Of a stretch of 15,292 nucleotides of DNA, positions 7,333 to 14,836 are shown piece after piece (position 1 is the stretch's first letter; every line of letters starts with the position of its first letter). Source of the DNA: JANNYA01 sp031422315 (GTDB lineage Bacteria > Pseudomonadota > Gammaproteobacteria > Xanthomonadales > SZUA-5); NCBI GenBank assembly GCA_031422315.1, contig JANOQN010000025.1, forward strand, positions 1 to 15,292, written 5' to 3'. The notes under the pieces are model-generated. The model was not told the origin of the DNA. It saw only the letters and a program-made list of their open reading frames with translations, and made no database searches. Made by a program: the position numbers and the translations under genes.

Positions 7333-8715
7333 TCAACACTCAATCACGTTAACCGCCAACCCACCGCGACTCGTCTCTTTGTATTTCTCGGCCATATCCT
7401 TACCAGTATCGCGCATGGTGCGAATCACTTTGTCTAAGGAGACCCGATGCTTACCATCGCCGCGCATGGCCAATCTCTGCGCATTAATCGCTTTAACCGC
7501 GCCCATCGCGTTGCGTTCAATGCAGGGGATTTGCACCAGCCCGCCGATAGGATCACAAGTTAGCCCCAGGTTGTGCTCCATACCAATTTCAGCGGCGTTT
7601 TCGACTTGCATTACGCTGGCGCCAAGCGCGGCGGCTAGCCCGCCTGCTGCCATTGAGCAGGCCACGCCCACTTCGCCTTGGCAGCCGACTTCCGCGCCGG
7701 AGATCGATGCGTTTTCTTTGTACAAAATGCCGATGGCACCGGCGGTCAACATAAAATCCCGCACGCCTGCATTGTTAGCACCCGGGCAAAAGCGCGTGTA
7801 ATAGTGCATGACCGCAGGCACGATGCCGGCAGCGCCATTGGTTGGCGCAGTGACGACTCGGCCACCGGCCGCGTTTTCTTCATTGACGGCGAGCGCATAC
7901 AAATTGACCCAGTCCAAAATCGTCAGCGGATCACGCAGCGCCGCTTCTGGGCGCGCGAGCAGCTCTCGCTGCATTTCCGGCGCTCGCCTGCGCACTTTCA
8001 ATCCGCCCGGCAATACGCCGCTTTGCTGGCTGCCGCGCGTGACGCAATCTTGCATGGCTTGCCAAATATTATCGAGCTGCGAATCAATTTCGGCATCCGT
8101 GCGCCAAGCGCGCTCATTCGCGCGCACGATCTGCGCGATCGTGGTTTTTTCTTCATTGCAAATCGCCAGCAGCTCATCGCCGGAGTTAAACGGAAACATC
8201 ATCTCAGTCCGATCAGGCACGATTTTATCTTCCGCCGCTTCATCTTGATTGACGACAAAGCCGCCGCCGACCGAATAGTAGTCACGCGATGCCAAAACTT
8301 GCTCATTTGCGCCGAGTGCGCAAAAGCGCATGCCATTGCTGTGATACGGCAGCTTTTGCCGCTTATTGAACGCCAAATCATACTTCTCATCGAAATTGAT
8401 CTCGTGTTTTCCCAGTAAATTTAATCGCTTAGACGCGCGAATCGCAGCGACACGCGGCTCGATAATATCTGGGCTTATCTGATCAGGGTAGTTGCCTTCC
8501 AGCCCTAGAATCACCGCCTTATCAGTGCCGTGCCCGCGCCCGGTGTGCGCAAGCGAGCCAAATAGCTCGACTCGCATACGCGTGGTTTGCGCCAATAAAT
8601 CGCGCTCCATTAGCCAGCGCTCACCAAAGCGCGCCGCCGCCCGCATTGGCCCGACCGTGTGTGACGAGGATGGTCCAATGCCGATTTTGAAGATATCAAA
8701 CACGCTGACGCCCAT
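7333..8715 (-). CDS. sdaA: L-serine ammonia-lyase (L-serine dehydratase), single-chain iron-sulfur type
   Basis: SdaA deaminates L-serine to pyruvate and ammonia in the cytoplasm using a [4Fe-4S] cluster. The 460-residue protein has the single-chain layout: an N-terminal beta domain with 'SVFDIFKIGIGPSSSHTVGP' at 4-23 and a C-terminal catalytic alpha domain with 'TAPTNGAAGIVPAV' at 289-302. The cluster cysteines are Cys345 (GCQGE), Cys387 (LTCDPIGG) and Cys398 (IPCIERN). The last residue is Cys460. In the crystallised Legionella pneumophila enzyme the C-terminal cysteine occupies the active site as a built-in competitive inhibitor, and the tail here (NVIEC) fits that arrangement. Length matches the family (about 455-460). 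The ATG at 8715 has GGAG five bases upstream. The gene diverges from the glycosyltransferase gene. Confidence 0.96.
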   Translation of the reverse strand: MGVSVFDIFKIGIGPSSSHTVGPMRAAARFGERWLMERDLLAQTTRMRVELFGSLAHTGRGHGTDKAVILGLEGNYPDQISPDIIEPRVAAIRASKRLNLLGKHEINFDEKYDLAFNKRQKLPYHSNGMRFCALGANEQVLASRDYYSVGGGFVVNQDEAAEDKIVPDRTEMMFPFNSGDELLAICNEEKTTIAQIVRANERAWRTDAEIDSQLDNIWQAMQDCVTRGSQQSGVLPGGLKVRRRAPEMQRELLARPEAALRDPLTILDWVNLYALAVNEENAAGGRVVTAPTNGAAGIVPAVMHYYTRFCPGANNAGVRDFMLTAGAIGILYKENASISGAEVGCQGEVGVACSMAAGGLAAALGASVMQVENAAEIGMEHNLGLTCDPIGGLVQIPCIERNAMGAVKAINAQRLAMRGDGKHRVSLDKVIRTMRDTGKDMAEKYKETSRGGLAVNVIEC

Positions 8716-8868
8716 AATTACTCCAGTTCGCGAATTAAGTTTGCGATGATAGCTGAGCGGGCAGGTATTGCGTTGGCTGTGTTGTCTGTATGCGATCTCT
8801 GCTACCGTGCCGGATCATTTTTTTTGCGTACGGTGATCCTTGAGTTTCAATCTAATCCACAAACCACA

Positions 8869-9996
8869 ATGAATGCGCAGGAACCTGCGACGCTAGCGCC
8901 GCTGCGCGTTTTGCATTTTGTCACTGGCGGTTTTTCCGGCGGTGCCACGCAAGTCGCGATCGCATTGGTCAATGCTGCGCGCGCAAGCAACACGATGACT
9001 CCGCTGCTGGTACTGCGCCGCAAACGCCATTCGCCTGAAGAACGCATTGCGCAATTGCAGCGTGATGGGGTTCCGTTAGCGCTGGTTGCAGGTTGGTCGC
9101 ACCTCGCTACGATTTTGAATTTGGTGCGTGTGTGTAAGCAATTTCGCCCCGATATTTTGGTCGCGCACGGGTTTAGTGAACACCTGTGGGGGCGCTATGC
9201 CGGATTGTTGGCGAAGGTGCCGCATTTGGTGCAGGTAGAGCACAACACGCGGGAACGCTATACGCGTTGGCGCTTGATGCAATCGCGCTGGCTGGCAAAG
9301 CATACTGCCCGTATTGTTGGCTGCTCGGAGGGTGTAAAGCTGGCACTCTTGGCGCAAGGCCTGCCTGCTTCACGCGTAATGGCGATCGCTAACGGCATCG
9401 CAGTTACACCTTTTGTCGACGCAGCAGCAGTAGATTTTTCCAATCGCGCGCCTGCGCTGGTCATGGTTGCGAGGCTATCTAAACAAAAAGACCACGGTAC
9501 TTTGTTGCACGCACTTGCGCTGTTGCGCGCGCGCGGCTTAACACCCATCTTGCATCTAGCTGGCGGCGGCAAACCAGCGCATCGTAAGCCGTTAGAACAG
9601 TTAGCAAACACTTTGGGGCTGAGCGAGCAGGTAAGGTTTCTTGGCGTAATTCCCAATGTGCCGGCGTTACTGATGCAAAGCCAGATCGCCGTATTGAGTA
9701 CGCACTACGAAGGCATGCCGCTTGCGCTGATTGAAGGTATGGCTGCAGGCTGTGCAGTCGTTGCCAGTGATGTGCCGGGCGTGCGCGAAATCATCCAAGA
9801 TGGAGTGGATGGCCGCCTAGTAGCGCCAAAGGATCCGGTTGCACTCGCCGACGCGTTAGCGGCGCTACTAAACAATCCACAGCAAGCGGCAAAGCTCGCA
9901 TTCGCAGGGAGGCAACGAGCGGTAAGCGAATTTAGCCGCGAACGCATGCACCAAGGTTACGAGCGGCTATTTTTGGATATTGCGGGGCGGAGCTAG
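8869..9996 (+). CDS. Family 4 glycosyltransferase (GT-B fold)
   Basis: The product is 375 residues long. The N-terminal acceptor domain begins 'LRVLHFVTGGFSGGATQVAIAL', the usual GT4 opening with a glycine-rich loop. The C-terminal Rossmann domain includes 'ALVMVARLSKQKDHGTLLHAL', 'LHLAGGG' and the family signature E-x7-E (Glu281 to Glu289, in EGMPLALIE), followed by 'AAGCAVVASDVPGVREII'. Such retaining enzymes move a sugar from a nucleotide donor to a lipid or growing polysaccharide on the cytoplasmic side. The donor and acceptor cannot be told from the sequence. The start is uncertain. ATG 8869 lies just before the conserved domain but has a weak ribosome-binding site. GTG 8833 and the first in-frame start, 8746, add residues that do not look like the family. 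The 153 bases between this gene and sdaA contain a run of eight T at 8818-8825. Confidence 0.87.
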   Translation: MNAQEPATLAPLRVLHFVTGGFSGGATQVAIALVNAARASNTMTPLLVLRRKRHSPEERIAQLQRDGVPLALVAGWSHLATILNLVRVCKQFRPDILVAHGFSEHLWGRYAGLLAKVPHLVQVEHNTRERYTRWRLMQSRWLAKHTARIVGCSEGVKLALLAQGLPASRVMAIANGIAVTPFVDAAAVDFSNRAPALVMVARLSKQKDHGTLLHALALLRARGLTPILHLAGGGKPAHRKPLEQLANTLGLSEQVRFLGVIPNVPALLMQSQIAVLSTHYEGMPLALIEGMAAGCAVVASDVPGVREIIQDGVDGRLVAPKDPVALADALAALLNNPQQAAKLAFAGRQRAVSEFSRERMHQGYERLFLDIAGRS

Positions 9997-10025
9997 AGCT
10001 ATTTTGCCGTTGTGATGGATGACTA

Positions 10026-10055
10026 TTGACAGACACTCATCTCGCCAAATATGGC
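10026..10055 (+). promoter_or_regulatory. Candidate sigma-70 promoter for the hydrolase-sigma factor operon
   Basis: A perfect -35 hexamer TTGACA (10026-10031) is followed after 18 bases by TATGGC (10050-10055), a weak -10 match. It lies about 70 bases upstream of the hydrolase start, in the only sizeable gap before this operon. The spacing and the poor -10 keep this tentative. I saw no obvious ECF-type GGAAC promoter here. Confidence 0.35.
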
Positions 10056-10122
10056 TGTCACACTTTTGCAAAACCATCGTCTTTAGCGGCAAGCCAATTC
10101 GGCTTTGCTAAGGAGCTATTCA

Positions 10123-11022
10123 ATGAAGACTATTTTCCACCAAATCAAGCATTTTGCTGTACTACTGTTGCTGACGCTGTTTGCCCTCAACGTCTATTGC
10201 ACGCCGCTTATCGTGCGGGTGCAGGGCAAAGGTGCACCGGTATTGATGTTTCCGGGCCTAGCGTGCCCGAATGCGGTGTTTGATACGCTCAGCACCACAT
10301 TGAGCCCCGATTACACGCTGCACCGGGTGGAAATTCCTGGTTTTGCTGGCAATGCACCCATGCTGGCGAAGCCTGGAATGGAAAGTTTACCGATGTTGGC
10401 GCTGGCGGTTCGGGATTATCTGCGAATCAATAAAATTAAACGGCCGGCACTGATCGGGCACAGTTTTGGCGGTTTTTTCGCGATCTATTTGGCGACGCAC
10501 TATCCAGAGGAATTTGGCCCGGTGGTTTCAATTGACGGCGTGCCATTTTTCTCCGCGCTGTTCAATCCGGCCGCTACCGAACAATCCTCAGTGCCCTTCG
10601 CAAAGCAAATGGCGCAGAGCATCCTTGTCGCCAGTCCGGTCGAGTTTCTAAACCAGCAGCAGGCTACTTTGAGTAGCATGATGCAAGATGCCAAACGAGC
10701 GAAAGCGCTAGCTGCTGTGACCGCGAAATCAGATCGTCAAACAATTGCCAATATCGTCAGCACCATGATGCAAACCGATCTGCGCACCGATTTGCGGAAT
10801 TTAACTCAACCGCTGCTATTGATCGCAGCACCAGGCGGAATTCCAGCGGGGGAAGTGCGCCAGCTAGCCATTGAAGCGTATCGCGTGCAGATTGTTGCTG
10901 GCCCGCTGGCAAGTTTGGCGGTTGCCGAAAACAGCAGGCACTTTGTGCAATTTGATGAGCCGGTTTGGCTTAGTAAAACTGTGCGTCAGTTTTTAGCTGC
11001 TCCGAGCAAAGTTTCGCCATGA
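10123..11022 (+). CDS. Exported alpha/beta hydrolase
   Basis: The product is 299 residues long. The first 26 residues are a signal peptide or N-terminal anchor (MKTIFHQIKH followed by FAVLLLLTLFALNVYC). There is no clear lipobox, so cleavage or anchoring is unsure. The mature part has an alpha/beta hydrolase fold with the oxyanion region 'VLMFPGLACP', 'IPGFAG', the nucleophile elbow GHSFGG (Ser114) and a late histidine, His273, in 'NSRHFVQFDEP'. The catalytic acid is not obvious: the usual aspartate after 'LLLIAAPGG' is missing. The enzyme probably acts in the periplasm on an ester, lactone or amide; the substrate is unknown. The start at 10123 is chosen because AAGGAG sits seven bases upstream. 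The stop overlaps the ATG of the membrane sigma factor gene (ATGA at 11019-11022), so the two are translated as a pair. Confidence 0.85.
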   Translation: MKTIFHQIKHFAVLLLLTLFALNVYCTPLIVRVQGKGAPVLMFPGLACPNAVFDTLSTTLSPDYTLHRVEIPGFAGNAPMLAKPGMESLPMLALAVRDYLRINKIKRPALIGHSFGGFFAIYLATHYPEEFGPVVSIDGVPFFSALFNPAATEQSSVPFAKQMAQSILVASPVEFLNQQQATLSSMMQDAKRAKALAAVTAKSDRQTIANIVSTMMQTDLRTDLRNLTQPLLLIAAPGGIPAGEVRQLAIEAYRVQIVAGPLASLAVAENSRHFVQFDEPVWLSKTVRQFLAAPSKVSP

Positions 11023-12125
11023 GCACAGTGCTTGCTGATTGGCAGATGGGCGCTGAGTCAATGCGAATCGATGTGTTGCGCGCACAAAGCGGCGATGTGC
11101 TTGCCTTTACGCGCTTAGTTAAAGCCAGTCAAAATTTGGTGGCGAGCATCGCATTTGCGCACGTGCGGGATCGCACCCACAGTGAGGATGTCAGCCAAGA
11201 GGTATTTTTGCAGGCATGGCGGCAGCTCAAATCGCTAAAGAACCCGAGCTCTTTTCTGCCCTGGCTGCGCACGCTGGCAAGGCATCGCAGCATTAGCGCC
11301 ATTCGCGCAGCGCCACCGGCCGCGATTAACGAAACGAGTTTGCTCGAAGAAATAGAAGCGATCGGTTTCGATCCTGAGGCGCGTTTAAGCGCGGCGCAGC
11401 AGTCCGCGCTGTTGGCAGCAGCGCTTGACCAACTACCTTGCGAAACCCGCGAACTGCTATTGCTGTATTACCGGGAAGGGCAAAATTCGCGTCATATTGC
11501 AGAGCTTTTGGGGCTGACTGAAGACTCAGTTCGCCAGCGGCTGGGCCGCGCACGTGGCAGCTTGCGCGCTCGACTCTTGCCGACTATCGCCACGCTTGCT
11601 CTGGTCACTGGCCCATCGGCTGGGTTCTCAAGCGCCTTGGCTTTGGGGCTAAGCACTACTGCCACGGCAACCGTGGGTGCTGGCAGCGCGATAGGCAAAA
11701 CAGGCTTCAGTGTGTCCAGCGTTTTGTTACCCGCGTTCGCATGGTTAAGCGGCTTGTTTGCCGGCTTTATGGGCATTTACTGGGGGCTGCGGGCCGAAAG
11801 CCGGCAGCTTAGCGATTTCGCGAAGCCCGCATTAAAAAGGTTGGGCATTGCCATCGTACTGTGGGTAACGCTAGCCGGCATGGCAATTTTGTTTTGCAAC
11901 TCGGCGGCAAAGCTAATCAGCTGGGGCGTCATTTACTTAAGCGGGTTGGCGTATTTGTGCGTGTATCGAATGCATCGGTTGCGCTGCGCCGACACCGTTC
12001 ACCTACACCATTCGCTTGCATGGCTGCGGCGGCGGCTGTATATGGGCATCTTCGGCATGGCCTTAGGCGGTAGCTTTGGCGCGCTGGGCATGTTTATGGG
12101 TGGGCGTGCTGCTGGAATTTGGTGA
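11019..12125 (+). CDS. ECF-type sigma factor fused to a C-terminal membrane domain
   Basis: The product has 368 residues. Residues about 24-97 are sigma region 2 ('GDVLAFTRLVKASQNLVASIAF', then 'HSEDVSQEVFLQAW', then 'PWLRTLARHRSISAIR'). About 122-186 is region 4, with the helix-turn-helix 'HIAELLGLTEDSVRQRLGRARGSLR'. Together they form a complete sigma-70 ECF core of about 185 residues. It is followed by a Gly/Ala/Ser/Thr-rich stretch (190-228) and hydrophobic segments at about 232-257, 274-293, 298-316 and 341-362, giving some four membrane helices. Normal ECF factors are soluble and held by a separate anti-sigma factor; none is encoded next door. Here the membrane part is on the same chain. 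Its start overlaps the exported hydrolase stop (ATGA). A second in-frame ATG at 11061 is possible. The target genes are unknown. Confidence 0.85.
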   Translation: MSTVLADWQMGAESMRIDVLRAQSGDVLAFTRLVKASQNLVASIAFAHVRDRTHSEDVSQEVFLQAWRQLKSLKNPSSFLPWLRTLARHRSISAIRAAPPAAINETSLLEEIEAIGFDPEARLSAAQQSALLAAALDQLPCETRELLLLYYREGQNSRHIAELLGLTEDSVRQRLGRARGSLRARLLPTIATLALVTGPSAGFSSALALGLSTTATATVGAGSAIGKTGFSVSSVLLPAFAWLSGLFAGFMGIYWGLRAESRQLSDFAKPALKRLGIAIVLWVTLAGMAILFCNSAAKLISWGVIYLSGLAYLCVYRMHRLRCADTVHLHHSLAWLRRRLYMGIFGMALGGSFGALGMFMGGRAAGIW

Positions 12126-12165
12126 TGGGGCTTAGAAAGTAGTTTCCAAATTCGTTCGCATTGGG

Positions 12166-13698
12166 CTAATCAAAAAAATCCACCGCATCCGCACTCACCG
12201 TACGCGTACTGGCCCATGCTCGCAGCGCGGCAATTGGTTCTGCCATCACCACTGATAGCGGCCTAGTTTTTTTCAGCTCTGCCACTACAATTTCCGTTGA
12301 CACCACTGCATTAGCGGCTTGCGCGCTGTATCTGCTGGAGGCAATCGCTTGTTCAATTTCCGCGCCGGAAAAGCCGCTGCTGTGGGTGGCGAGTGCATCT
12401 AAGTCAAATTCACTAACCTCTAATTTTCGACGTGCCAAATGAATCGCAAAAGCGCGCCGCCTGGCGGATGCGCGCGGTAGATCGACGAAAAAAATCTCGT
12501 CAAATCGGCCTTTGCGCAGTAACTCAGGCGGCAGCATATCGATCTGATTGGCGGTGGCGACTACGAAAATCGGCGCTTTGCGCTCATTGAGCCAGGTCAA
12601 AAAATAACCGAGCACTCGCCGAGAAACGCCATCATCCGAGCCGCCTTGCGAAAGGCCTTTTTCAATCTCGTCAAGCCACAGCACGCAAGGCGCCATTCGG
12701 GCCGCTTGCTCTAACGATTCGCGCAGTTTGCGCTCGCTTTCACCGTGGAATTTATCGTAAATGCTGCCCATGTCCAGGCGCAGTAGCGGTACTTTAAATC
12801 CGGCCGCCACCGCTTTTGCCGCCATACTTTTGCCGCAGCCTTGTACACCCAGAAGCAAAACGCCGCGCGGCGGGTCTAAATCGGTACCCGATTCACCCAT
12901 AAACACGGCGCGGCGCATTTGAATCCACTGCTTGAGATTATCCAGCCCGGCAATATCGTCCAGCGATACTTGCTCAGGCTCAAAGCTCAACACGCCGCTT
13001 TTTTCAATCAGTTCAAACTTGGCTTTGGCAATGTCGGGTAAATCGGCGTCGCAAATCTTGCCGTCGTTGGCGATTACCCGCTGCGCAATACGGCGCGCGT
13101 CCGCCATCGGCATGCCGTGCAGCATGCGCACCATGGTATTGACGCTGCTCAACACCAGCTGCACGCGCCGTCCGCTTTGCTCTTTGGAAAACGCGCTGGC
13201 TTCGAGCTTGATCATCGCCAAAAGCTGAGCTTGATCCGGCACCGGCATTGGCGCGCGCGTCGCTAGTGCGTCGATTGAGGCAGGCAAATCAAACTTCGGG
13301 CTGACTAAAATAATGGTGTGATCCGGGCAGTCGTGCCGCAGCACCAGCTCTCTAAATTTGCGCTGATTAATGGCGTAGCCCAAAAACGTGTCGAACTCGA
13401 ACAGCACGTAAATGCTGCGCTCTTTGGCGCGCTGCATAACATCCAAAACATCATTGCTGCTGGGCGCAAATTCGGGCGGGTTTTCGGGCTGTTCAACCAA
13501 ATCAAGCCTACGCAAACCACGCGTGATCGACCACGCAAATAGCGGCCGTAAAAACTCCCGCAGCAACTCGCGCAGCCGCTCAACCACTGCGTGCTCCTCA
13601 TGCGTTTCGATTAACACCAGCGGCGCACGCTGGCGCAATAAAACCGCGAGTGGATCATTTGATTTGGGCAAAACCACCGGCGCAGGGCTAAAATCCAT
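12166..13698 (-). CDS. AAA+ ATPase, Ycf46-like
   Basis: The product is a 510-residue soluble ATPase resembling the Ycf46 group of cyanobacteria and plastids. The N-terminal half (about 15-235) has the Ycf46-like pattern: 'LIETHEEHAVVERLRELL', 'VLDVMQRAKERSIYVLFEFDTFL', then 'HTIILVSPKFDLPASID'. This is a degenerate, probably inactive ATPase-like domain. The C-terminal AAA module (about 243-470) is complete, with Walker A G284-VQGCGKS-291, Walker B VLWLDE (Asp343, Glu344), sensor 1 Asn384, arginine fingers Arg395 and Arg398, and a 'GFSGAEIEQ' sensor-2-like helix at 442-450. Family function is poorly defined; work in cyanobacteria links it to photosynthesis and carbon use, which cannot be carried over here. 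The ATG at 13698 has no strong ribosome-binding site. The gene converges on the sigma factor gene (40 bases) and diverges from the next hydrolase gene. Confidence 0.84.
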   Translation of the reverse strand: MDFSPAPVVLPKSNDPLAVLLRQRAPLVLIETHEEHAVVERLRELLREFLRPLFAWSITRGLRRLDLVEQPENPPEFAPSSNDVLDVMQRAKERSIYVLFEFDTFLGYAINQRKFRELVLRHDCPDHTIILVSPKFDLPASIDALATRAPMPVPDQAQLLAMIKLEASAFSKEQSGRRVQLVLSSVNTMVRMLHGMPMADARRIAQRVIANDGKICDADLPDIAKAKFELIEKSGVLSFEPEQVSLDDIAGLDNLKQWIQMRRAVFMGESGTDLDPPRGVLLLGVQGCGKSMAAKAVAAGFKVPLLRLDMGSIYDKFHGESERKLRESLEQAARMAPCVLWLDEIEKGLSQGGSDDGVSRRVLGYFLTWLNERKAPIFVVATANQIDMLPPELLRKGRFDEIFFVDLPRASARRRAFAIHLARRKLEVSEFDLDALATHSSGFSGAEIEQAIASSRYSAQAANAVVSTEIVVAELKKTRPLSVVMAEPIAALRAWASTRTVSADAVDFFD

Positions 13699-13760
13699 GG
13701 GACTCGAGTTAGAAGATGGAAGCGGGAAACGGTAACACGTTGGTACTGGCTATGCAGACG

Positions 13761-13796
13761 CGAGTTTTACCTAGGGCGCTGCCCTAGGTAAACTCG
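13761..13796. repeat. Strong hairpin in the leader of the second hydrolase gene; copy 2 of the palindrome
   Basis: The left arm 13761-13777 (CGAGTTTTACCTAGGGC) and the right arm 13781-13796 (GCCCTAGGTAAACTCG) pair over 16 base pairs with one bulged T and a GCT loop. The inner eight base pairs match the layout of the 6245-6263 palindrome. It ends about ten bases before the AAGG ribosome-binding site of the hydrolase gene at 13817, in the 118-base space between divergent genes. No T-tract follows, so it is not a normal terminator. It may be a REP-like repeat, an operator or a 5' leader hairpin. Confidence 0.7.
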
Positions 13797-13816
13797 GCAA
13801 CCTTTCAAGGATCATG

Positions 13817-14506
13817 ATGGATCTAATCGTCTTACCAGGCTTAGATGGCACAGCACTAATGCTGGCCGAATTCAAATCCGCATCATTGGCCAACTTTAGT
13901 TCGGTCATACTCGTTTCCTACCCGACTGATAGGGTGCTTGATTATTCAGCGCTTGAGTTGATCGCCAGAGCCGCACTGCCAAAAGATCGGCCCTTTGTGC
14001 TGCTCGGTGAATCATTTTCAGGGCCGATCGCGCTGTCAATCGCGGCAAACCCACCGCCGGGTTTAACTGCGTTGGTGCTTTGCGCTACGTTTGCCAGCTG
14101 CCCAGTCGCGTTGTTAAAGCCTTTTGCAAGGTTGACGCGTTTCGCGCCGGTTCGTGCATTGTCCGTTGCAGCGCTTTCATGGTTTTTGCTGGGGCGATGG
14201 GCTACGTCAAAATTAATCGCGGACTTGCAAAAGGCGCTCGATTCGGTTGCGCCTGCCGTGCTGCGCGCCCGCATGGCGCAAGTGTTTTCTGTCGACGTTT
14301 GGGGATGCCTAAAGCAAATTTCCGTGCCGGTGCTTTACCTGCGAGCCGCACAAGATCGGCTGATATCAACTCGTGCTGGTAACAAAATCCTGTCCGCAAT
14401 TCCACAAGCGCTTAAAGTCGACATAGCCGGTCCGCATTTATTGCTGCAGGCTGCACCGGTTGCGTGTGCAAAAGCCGTGGCTGATTTTGCGAATGAGTTA
14501 AATTAG
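13817..14506 (+). CDS. Small cytoplasmic alpha/beta hydrolase
   Basis: The product is 229 residues long, without a signal peptide. It opens with 'DLIVLPGLDGTALMLAEF', the strand and oxyanion loop typical of BioH/esterase-like alpha/beta hydrolases. The nucleophile elbow is G64-E-S66-F-S-G. The acid is probably Asp180 ('LYLRAAQDRLI') and the histidine His207 ('IAGPHLLLQAAP'), so the triad is complete. 'TFASCPVALLKPFARL' falls where a lid helix starts. The substrate is unknown; it is unlike the exported hydrolase at 10123-11022. An ATG at 13814 directly precedes the chosen one; 13817 is preferred because AAGG then lies six bases away. The gene starts a plus-strand run with the small membrane-protein gene (ten bases on) and the isomerase-like gene. 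Confidence 0.84.
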   Translation: MDLIVLPGLDGTALMLAEFKSASLANFSSVILVSYPTDRVLDYSALELIARAALPKDRPFVLLGESFSGPIALSIAANPPPGLTALVLCATFASCPVALLKPFARLTRFAPVRALSVAALSWFLLGRWATSKLIADLQKALDSVAPAVLRARMAQVFSVDVWGCLKQISVPVLYLRAAQDRLISTRAGNKILSAIPQALKVDIAGPHLLLQAAPVACAKAVADFANELN

Positions 14507-14515
14507 GGTTGAGTT

Positions 14516-14803
14516 ATGAAGCAAGAAACCCAACACACCCCCGTCACGACCACTTGGTATCGAGTGCCGACCGTTTTGTTTTTGGTATGTCCTTTGATCG
14601 CGCCGCAATTTCACCCGTACCACGACAAAGCGGTGCGCACAGCATTGTTTGCATTGACTGCGTTCGGTTGAATTAGCGCTATTGTTTGGTTCGTAAAGAC
14701 GAAAGATTGTTTTGCAAGAATAGGTGTTGCAATGTTCTGTCTGTGGTACTTGTTGTTTTTTGGGCTGATTGTTCTTAAGTTTTATAGCGCACCGCACTTT
14801 TGA
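14516..14803 (+). pseudogene. Small membrane protein gene interrupted by an in-frame TGA
   Basis: From ATG 14516 the frame reads 51 residues (MKQETQHTPVTTTWYRVPTV onward, with FHPYHDKAVRTALFALTAFG at its end), then a TGA at 14669-14671. The same frame continues without a break for 43 more codons (ISAIVWFVKTKDCFARIGVA, then MFCLWYLLFFGLIVLKFY) to a TGA at 14801-14803. Both parts look like one protein of about 95 residues with two or three membrane segments: one around the stop and one near the end. A weak GAG lies just before the start. It follows the hydrolase gene by ten bases. Either it is a recent one-base nonsense mutation, a sequencing error, or a real 51-residue protein. Elsewhere in the window TGA is a normal stop, so recoding is unlikely. 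I do not recognise the family. Confidence 0.5.
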
Positions 14804-14836
14804 AATTGAACTTGAATCAGGAAATAGACTAAACCC

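Noticed and set aside
8812..8839. GGATCA ... TGATCC inverted repeat upstream of the glycosyltransferase gene.
   Set aside because: The arms are only six bases with a 16-base spacer, which is expected by chance.
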